A DNA stretch of 5,197 bases from Prevotella sp. UBA3757. GTDB lineage: Bacteria > Bacteroidota > Bacteroidia > Bacteroidales > Bacteroidaceae. The stretch is from assembly GCA_002371715.1 (NCBI GenBank), contig DFGF01000110.1, positions 1 through 5,197 on the forward strand, given 5' to 3'. Positions 1-4,002 of the stretch are shown here, piece by piece; positions within the stretch are counted from its first letter, which is position 1, and each line of letters begins with the position of its first letter. A program made the position numbers and the translations under genes. The notes under the pieces are model-generated. The model made no database searches. It worked only from the letters and a program-made list of their open reading frames with translations, and was not told the origin of the DNA.

Positions 1-1
1 T

Positions 2-298
2 GTATTCAGAGCGACCGACAAGATTCTGCATGAACAAGAAATTAACTACCAGTCCAACTACAATCTGCTTACGGATAACCAGGCTCAGTTGCTGACTGCC
101 ATCGCCTGCGAGGGTAAGGTCAACGCCCCTACGTCGCTCGACTTCATCCTCCGTCACCAACTCCCTGCTCCCAGTAGTATCAAAATGGCATTGAAGTCGC
201 TCCAAGACAAAGAGTTCCTGTTTTACGATGCCAAACAAGGCTATATGGTTTATGACAGGTTCTTTGGCATGTGGCTTAAGAGGCTGGCTGGTCTGTAA
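2..298 (+). CDS. ATP-binding protein, C-terminal part (archaeal-ATPase-like family), 5' truncated by window edge
   Basis: The reading frame is open from base 2 to a TAA at 296-298, giving 98 residues of a protein that begins outside the window. A TTG at position 89 is not a credible start, because good family-like sequence (VFRATDKILHEQEINYQ) runs upstream of it. The fragment resembles, from memory, the C-terminal end of a common Bacteroidota P-loop ATPase of the 'ATPase predominantly from Archaea' type (AAA_14/ATPase_2-like). It shows a Y-x-LLT-x-NQ-x-LL helix, a winged-helix-like stretch with LPAPSSIKMALKSL as the probable recognition helix, and the ending YDRFFGMWLKRL. The nucleotide-binding half (Walker A and B) would lie upstream and cannot be seen. 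The role of this family is poorly known; DNA-associated or toxin-antitoxin-like functions have been suggested. It ends 30 bp before the response regulator on the same strand, so read-through is possible, but a functional link is not shown. Confidence 0.75.
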   Translation, partial: VFRATDKILHEQEINYQSNYNLLTDNQAQLLTAIACEGKVNAPTSLDFILRHQLPAPSSIKMALKSLQDKEFLFYDAKQGYMVYDRFFGMWLKRLAGL

Positions 299-328
299 GA
301 TAAATTGTAAATTATCAAAATTAGCAAG

Positions 329-1696
329 ATGATACTTGTAGTAGATGACGATAAAAACATCCGGCTCTCGCTGAAGCTCATACTGGAGCGCAACGCGTAT
401 GAGGTGACCCTGGCCGAGGGGCCGAAGGAGGCGATGCAGATTGTCCGCAACACGCCAGCCGTGGAGCTGGTGCTGATGGATATGAATTATACCCGCGCTA
501 CTGACGGCGAGGAAGGACTGACGCTGCTGAAGCAGGTAAAGGTGTTCCGCCCCGAGGTGCCTTGTATCCTGATGACGGCCTGGGGCAGCATCGACCTGGC
601 CGTGCAGGGGATGCGTGCCGGCGCCTTCGACTTCATCACCAAGCCGTGGGACAACGGCGTGCTGTTAGACAGGATTGAGACGGCCATCAAGATAAACAAT
701 GCAAGTCCTGCGACTCAACCGATTCAGAGTTCGCCCATTGTCGGCACATCCCTTTCTGCCATCCTCGCCACTGTGGCTCGCGTGGCTCCCACCAATGCGC
801 CCGTACTGATTACGGGTGAGAGCGGTACGGGCAAGGAACTTATCGCAGAGGCTATCCACCGACAGAGCCAACGGGCTAACGGGCCGTTTGTGAAGGTGAA
901 CCTCGGCGGCATCTCCACGTCGCTGTTCGAGAGCGAGATGTTCGGCCACAAGAAAGGTTCGTTTACTGATGCCAAGGCCGACCGCATAGGCCGTTTTGAA
1001 CTGGCTAAGGGCGGCACCATCTTCCTCGACGAGATTGGCGAACTGTCGTTGGCCAGCCAGGTGAAACTGTTGCGCGTGCTGCAGGACCAGACCTACGAGG
1101 TATTAGGCGACAGCCAGACGCGCCGCACGGATGTCCGCGTGGTCTGCGCCACGAATGCCGACCTGCGGGCGATGGTCGGGGAACGAACCTTCCGCGAAGA
1201 TTTGTTCTACCGCATCAACATCATCAGCCTCCATCTGCCGCCGCTGCGTGACAGGCGTGAAGATATACCGCTGCTGGTAGACCACTTCCTCCGCATGGCG
1301 TGCGAGGCCAACCACCTGCCACCTGTTAAAGCCACGACAGAGGCTATCGGCTATCTGCAGACACTGCCGTTCCCCGGCAACATCCGCGAACTGAAGAACC
1401 TGGTGGAAAGGGCTTTGCTGATGAAAGGTACAGACCCACCCCCAGCCCCTCCCTGCGAGGGAGGGGAGTGGTTACTTACTGCCTCAGATTTCCGAAGTAG
1501 CTATTCGTCTGTTCCTAATTCATCTACTCCCCTCCCTCAACAGGGAGGGGTCGGGGGTGGGTCCCTCTCTTCCATGGAGCGCAACGCCATTGCCGCCTGC
1601 ATTGCCAAGCACAACGGCAACCTCTCGCTTGTAGCCAAGGAGTTGGGCATCAGCCGTGGTGCCCTGTACCGCAAAATAGAAAAGCACGGACTGTAG
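329..1696 (+). CDS. Sigma-54-dependent response regulator, NtrC/AtoC type (receiver, AAA+, Fis HTH), carrying an in-frame repeat insertion
   Basis: This 455-residue protein is a phosphorylation-controlled activator of sigma-54 RNA polymerase. The receiver domain spans about residues 1-120, with an acidic pocket at D6-D8, phospho-acceptor D51, T83 and K105. The AAA+ domain spans about 135-365, with Walker A GESGTGKE (163-170), Walker B IFLDEIG (D234, E235), a sensor-1-like CATN, arginine-finger region FREDLFYRIN, and sensor II FPGNIRELKNLVERALL. The sigma-54-contacting loop reads GSFTDA (210-215) rather than GAFTGA. The C-terminus is a Fis-type helix-turn-helix (LSLVAKELGISRGALYRKI). Residues about 369-412, between the AAA+ and HTH domains, are encoded by an inverted pair of GC-rich palindromic elements with a spacer and look like an inserted linker. 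ATG 329 is the first usable start after in-frame stops at 296 and 308; no Shine-Dalgarno is evident, as usual in Bacteroidota. The partner kinase starts 46 bp downstream. The regulon is unknown. Confidence 0.95.
   Translation: MILVVDDDKNIRLSLKLILERNAYEVTLAEGPKEAMQIVRNTPAVELVLMDMNYTRATDGEEGLTLLKQVKVFRPEVPCILMTAWGSIDLAVQGMRAGAFDFITKPWDNGVLLDRIETAIKINNASPATQPIQSSPIVGTSLSAILATVARVAPTNAPVLITGESGTGKELIAEAIHRQSQRANGPFVKVNLGGISTSLFESEMFGHKKGSFTDAKADRIGRFELAKGGTIFLDEIGELSLASQVKLLRVLQDQTYEVLGDSQTRRTDVRVVCATNADLRAMVGERTFREDLFYRINIISLHLPPLRDRREDIPLLVDHFLRMACEANHLPPVKATTEAIGYLQTLPFPGNIRELKNLVERALLMKGTDPPPAPPCEGGEWLLTASDFRSSYSSVPNSSTPLPQQGGVGGGSLSSMERNAIAACIAKHNGNLSLVAKELGISRGALYRKIEKHGL
1433..1471 (-). 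repeat. GC-rich palindromic element, copy 1 (reverse orientation), inside the response regulator
   Basis: This 39-bp copy is the reverse complement of the family consensus. The perfect 9-bp stem lies at 1446-1454 and 1458-1466 with a GCG loop, and the conserved tail (here GACCCACCCCC on the + strand) lies at its left end. It is translated as TDPPPAPPCEGGEW. It pairs as a terminal inverted repeat with copy 2 (1524-1563), differing at about three bases plus one loop base. Confidence 0.9.
1524..1563 (+). repeat. GC-rich palindromic element, copy 2 (forward), inside the response regulator
   Basis: This 40-bp copy begins CTACT, has a perfect 9-bp stem at 1529-1537 and 1542-1550 with a CAAC loop, and ends with the tail TCGGGGGTGGGTC. 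It is translated as TPLPQQGGVGGGS just before the Fis-type DNA-binding domain. With copy 1 and the 52-bp spacer it forms a 131-bp block with long terminal inverted repeats. Confidence 0.92.
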
Positions 1697-1700
1697 GAAA

Positions 1701-1728
1701 TGAAGAGTGAAGAGTGAAGAGTGAAGAA
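1701..1728 (+). repeat. 7-bp tandem repeat (TGAAGAG x3 plus TGAAGAA) between regulator and kinase
   Basis: Four consecutive 7-bp units fill most of the 46-bp gap between the regulator stop (1696) and the kinase ATG (1743). The last unit has one change. The array is purine-rich and brings frequent TGA stops, including the in-frame TGA at 1722 that fixes the kinase start. It also creates a tiny ATG-started frame at 1700 (MKSEE, then stop). Confidence 0.9.
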
Positions 1729-1742
1729 TTTGCTACCGCCGT

Positions 1743-3080
1743 ATGAAACTGAAACATTACTTTATTCTACTCGTTATGGGCATCAGCCTGTTAGCTGGCG
1801 TTGCCCTCTTTGCCACTTTTAGTTTCAGCGGACAGTCTCTCTACTCCCCTCCCTTGCAGGGAGGGGCCGGGGGTGGGTCTGCTGGTGGGTCTGGCTTCTT
1901 GTTCTACGTCACCGAGGTCGTCGTCGTCGTGTTACTGTTCTATCTTTGGTACTTCTACCGCAAGACCATCCGCCCCTACGACACGCTGATAGGCGGCATA
2001 GAACTGGTGAAAGACCTGGACCTGACGACACGGCTGGCTCCGTCGGGCCAGCATGAGACCGACATCATTGTCCGCACGTTCAACGACCTGCTGGGACGCC
2101 TGCGAAGCGAGCACCTCAGGCTCGAAGAGCAGTACACCTTCCTTAACCTGCTGATAGAGGCCTCGCCAATGGGCGTCATACAGTGTGACCTCGATGGCAA
2201 CATGACTTCCATGAATCCCGCTGCCCACGAGATGCTGTCGCCCAGCATCGAGGAAGCCATACATGAGCTGCCCCTGGGCCAGTCGACCACCGTCAGAATC
2301 CCCGGCGAACCTCAGCTGTTCCGCATCAGCCACCAGTCGTTTCCTGACCGTGGTTACCAGCATCCGTTTTTCCTCATAGAATCACTGACCTCAGAAATAC
2401 GTCTTGCTGAGAAAGCCGCCTATGAGCGAGTGATCCGAATGATAGCCCACGAGGTAAACAACAGTGTGGCAGGCATCATCAGTTTAATTGAAAATGGAAA
2501 ATTGAAAATTGACAACGAGGCCAGTGCAAATGAGCGGCTTACAGCACTCTCATCCTTTGTCTCCCGCTTTGCCGACGTCGTAAAAATCCCACAGCCGCAA
2601 CTGCAACTGTGTGACCTCAGCGAAGAGGTGGAGGCCTGCCGGCCCTTCCTCGAGAACCTGTGTCTGTCGGCCAACGTCCGTATTGACTTCCTGCTGACCG
2701 AGGAAGCCATTCCCGTCCGGCTGGACAGCGTCCTCTTCCAGCAGGTGCTGATCAATATCGTCAAGAATGCCGTAGAGAGCATAAAACCTATGAGGGAAGG
2801 AGTCATTACGATAAAGGCCAGTAAGCCATCTGCTCCCATCCCTCAACAGGGAGGGGCCGGGGGTGGGTCGCTCGTCATTGCCGACAACGGGAACGGCATC
2901 CCTCCCTCCGTAGCCCAGCACCTCTTTACGCCCTTCTTCTCGACCAAGCCGCAAGGTCAGGGCCTGGGCCTTCTGCTCATCCGCGACATTCTGACAGCAC
3001 ACCATTGCACGTTCAGCCTGCTCACGGACCCGGACGACCACCTCACCCGGTTCACCATCCACTTCCCGAAAACGAAGTGA
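1743..3080 (+). CDS. Membrane sensor histidine kinase (two TM, HAMP-like, PAS, DHp, HATPase), partner of the upstream regulator
   Basis: This 445-residue protein would autophosphorylate on a histidine and pass the phosphate to the adjacent regulator. Transmembrane segment 1 is about residues 5-26 and segment 2 about 52-72, with a short periplasmic loop between them. A HAMP-like linker spans about 73-128, followed by a PAS-like domain from about 131 (ASPMGVIQCDLDGNMTSMNPAA). The H box is RMIAHEVNNSVAG with phospho-acceptor H236. The ATPase domain has N box FQQVLINIVKNAVES (N342), G1 DNGNGIPP (D381), F box LFTPFFSTK and G2 GQGLGLLL (405-410). ATG 1743 is the first start after an in-frame TGA at 1722. 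Two copies of a GC-rich hairpin element are built into the protein: one makes up most of the periplasmic loop (33-46) and one lies between the N and G1 boxes (363-376). An A/T-rich patch encodes residues about 248-257, just after the H box. All key catalytic residues remain, so the kinase is probably active. The signal is unknown, and the tiny periplasmic loop argues for membrane or cytoplasmic sensing. Confidence 0.93.
   Translation: MKLKHYFILLVMGISLLAGVALFATFSFSGQSLYSPPLQGGAGGGSAGGSGFLFYVTEVVVVVLLFYLWYFYRKTIRPYDTLIGGIELVKDLDLTTRLAPSGQHETDIIVRTFNDLLGRLRSEHLRLEEQYTFLNLLIEASPMGVIQCDLDGNMTSMNPAAHEMLSPSIEEAIHELPLGQSTTVRIPGEPQLFRISHQSFPDRGYQHPFFLIESLTSEIRLAEKAAYERVIRMIAHEVNNSVAGIISLIENGKLKIDNEASANERLTALSSFVSRFADVVKIPQPQLQLCDLSEEVEACRPFLENLCLSANVRIDFLLTEEAIPVRLDSVLFQQVLINIVKNAVESIKPMREGVITIKASKPSAPIPQQGGAGGGSLVIADNGNGIPPSVAQHLFTPFFSTKPQGQGLGLLLIRDILTAHHCTFSLLTDPDDHLTRFTIHFPKTK
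1841..1879 (+). repeat. GC-rich palindromic element, copy 3 (forward), in the kinase periplasmic loop
   Basis: This 39-bp copy begins CTACT, has a perfect 9-bp stem at 1846-1854 and 1858-1866 with a TGC loop, and ends in the tail CCGGGGGTGGGTC. It is translated as YSPPLQGGAGGGS (residues about 33-46), between the two membrane segments of the histidine kinase. Confidence 0.92.
1872..1895 (+). repeat. 12-bp imperfect tandem duplication at the tail of palindromic copy 3
   Basis: GGTGGGTCTGCT is followed directly by GGTGGGTCTGGC, so the first ten bases are repeated exactly with a 12-bp period. The first unit starts within the tail of the palindromic element; the second lies outside it. The in-frame result is GGS-A-GGS-G in the periplasmic loop. 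Replication slippage after insertion of the element is a simple explanation. Confidence 0.75.
2484..2512 (+). repeat. A/T-rich repeat-like patch (AAAATTGA units) inside the kinase, after the H box
   Basis: The stretch contains AATTGAAAATGG followed by AAAATTGAAAATTGA, so AAAATTGA occurs twice overlapping. It is strikingly A/T-rich against GC-rich flanks. It encodes LIENGKLKID (residues about 248-257), shortly after H236 in the dimerisation/phosphotransfer region. It resembles the short A/T-rich repeats seen between genes in many Bacteroidota; a native low-GC stretch remains possible. Confidence 0.5.
2830..2869 (+). repeat. GC-rich palindromic element, copy 4 (forward), in the kinase ATPase domain
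   Basis: This 40-bp copy differs from the CTACT consensus start (here CTGCT) and has one stem mismatch (CCCATCCCT at 2835-2843 against AGGGAGGGG at 2848-2856, loop CAAC). The tail CCGGGGGTGGGTC is intact. It is translated as APIPQQGGAGGGS (residues about 363-376), between the N box and the beta strand that leads into the G1 box. Confidence 0.9.
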
Positions 3081-3095
3081 TGGCTACAGAAACCA

Positions 3096-3139
3096 TCATC
3101 TCGCAATACGGGCGTAAAGCACGACGTATTGCGAGATGA
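3096..3139. terminator. Perfect 15-bp inverted repeat between convergent genes, probable bidirectional terminator
   Basis: TCATCTCGCAATACG at 3096-3110 is the exact reverse complement of CGTATTGCGAGATGA at 3125-3139, with a 14-base loop that can close a further 3 bp (CGT/ACG). It lies 15 bp after the kinase stop and 20 bp after the esterase stop, where a shared terminator would be expected. The uridine tract is weak: UGGUUUCU after the stem for the minus-strand unit and no U run for the plus-strand unit. It may instead act as a 3' stabilising hairpin. Confidence 0.6.
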
Positions 3140-3159
3140 AAAGCGATGCACGCTGACGA

Positions 3160-4002
3160 CTACTCCGTACGCATACGGCAGGGCGAGTCGTTGGTATGGT
3201 AGCGCGAAAGCAGGGGAATCTCCTCACACAGGGCATCGGCCAGACGCGCTGCTACCTGATGGGCCCCCCAGACATTATAGTGCGTATTATCCTGGCGGCC
3301 CTTCGGCAGTGCAGGATGCTCGCCGGGCTTGTACCACATGTGCAACTTCTTGGAGCCCTCCTTGCCTAAGCTGGTCTCCAGGTCGTGGGTAATCTGGTTG
3401 GCATCGACGAAGAGGCAATTCATGCGCCTGGCCACGTCACGCGGAGCTACCCGATAGAGTCCATGGGTGTCGACCAGCGTGTCGCCCTCAATCTGCTTCG
3501 GAGCGTCCTTGAAGGTAGTGTTGCGCAGGGCCTCGTCGTCGCCCTTCGGCAGGGTCAGCGTATAGTTGCGGCGCACCACGCAGTTCATGAGCACAGGAAT
3601 GCCACCCTTCTCGCGCGTCTCGCGGACATAGCGCGCCAGCATATAGTCGAACGTCGAACCGGGATCGGTATGGCGGTCGGCCTTGGGCTTCTCGTCGTTA
3701 TGGCCAAACTGGATGATGACGTAGTCGCCGGGCTGGATGCGGTCAAGCACTTTCTGCCAGCGTCCCTCGTTAAAGAACGACAGCGACGAACGACCGTTGA
3801 CGGCGTGATTGTCGACACGCACGAAGGCCGGGTCAAAGTAACAGCCCAGAGCCATGCCCCACCCGCGTTCCGGCGAACCCTTCGAGAGGTCTTTCTCGGC
3901 GGCCGTAGAGTCGCCGATAACGAATATCGTAGTCACTTTCTGCGTCGTGCTCGCAGTCAACATGAGCAGCACCACGGCTGCCATCAGCATTTTCTTCATC
4001 AT
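3160..4002 (-). CDS. Secreted SGNH/GDSL hydrolase, rhamnogalacturonan acetylesterase-like (CE12 type)
   Basis: This 280-residue protein would remove acetyl groups from pectin (rhamnogalacturonan I) or a related acetylated polysaccharide. It begins with MMKK, a hydrophobic stretch (about 5-17) and TAST, a typical Sec signal peptide with likely cleavage near 17-21 and no lipobox cysteine, so it should be periplasmic or exported. The SGNH blocks are in order: GDST with nucleophile S32, NGRSS (G70) in block II, GHND (N102) in block III, and DNTHYNVWGA in block V with D238 and H241 completing the triad. Length and motif order suit CE12-type esterases; the exact substrate is inferred from family resemblance. 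The start at 4002 overlaps the end of hisS as ATGA; a second ATG at 3999 overlaps by one base, and either would give the same mature protein. It is probably co-transcribed with hisS. No carbohydrate-binding module, SusC/SusD pair or other glycan enzyme is visible beside it. It ends 20 bp before the inverted repeat at 3096-3139. Confidence 0.88.
   Translation of the reverse strand: MMKKMLMAAVVLLMLTASTTQKVTTIFVIGDSTAAEKDLSKGSPERGWGMALGCYFDPAFVRVDNHAVNGRSSLSFFNEGRWQKVLDRIQPGDYVIIQFGHNDEKPKADRHTDPGSTFDYMLARYVRETREKGGIPVLMNCVVRRNYTLTLPKGDDEALRNTTFKDAPKQIEGDTLVDTHGLYRVAPRDVARRMNCLFVDANQITHDLETSLGKEGSKKLHMWYKPGEHPALPKGRQDNTHYNVWGAHQVAARLADALCEEIPLLSRYHTNDSPCRMRTE
3999..4002 (-). other. ATGA stop/start overlap coupling hisS to the esterase gene
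   Basis: On the minus strand the esterase ATG (4002-4000) and the hisS TGA (4001-3999) share bases in an ATGA. Such overlaps usually go with translational coupling by reinitiation and with a shared transcript. A second ATG immediately follows (3999-3997), giving TGATG as an alternative coupling arrangement. Confidence 0.85.

Noticed and set aside
300..328. A/T-rich 29-bp gap before the regulator as a promoter.
   Set aside because: No TAnnTTTG or -24/-12 motif is visible. It may be a short A/T-rich repeat, but it is too short and degenerate to call.
738..760. GGCAC...TGC resembling a sigma-54 promoter.
   Set aside because: The GG-to-GC spacing is not the required 10 bases, and the site is inside the regulator coding sequence.
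1917..1931. GTC triplet run encoding five valines in TM2 of the kinase.
   Set aside because: Short hydrophobic valine runs are ordinary in membrane segments. With only about five units and no frame-changing potential, it is unlikely to be a functional microsatellite.
1941..1948. TATCTTTG matches the Bacteroidota -7 promoter motif (TAnnTTTG).
   Set aside because: It lies inside the kinase TM2 coding sequence with no TTTG/TTG box at the -33 distance, and no gene starts nearby on that strand.
1433..2869. A CRISPR array, because similar repeats recur.
   Set aside because: Spacing is irregular (52, 277 and 950 bp), one copy is inverted, and the intervening sequence is conserved coding sequence.
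1932..3062. Several open frames on the - strand opposite the histidine kinase (139-170 codons).
   Set aside because: They are antisense to a gene with all kinase boxes. One contains a PTPGPSLLRDG stretch that is merely the reverse reading of the palindromic element.
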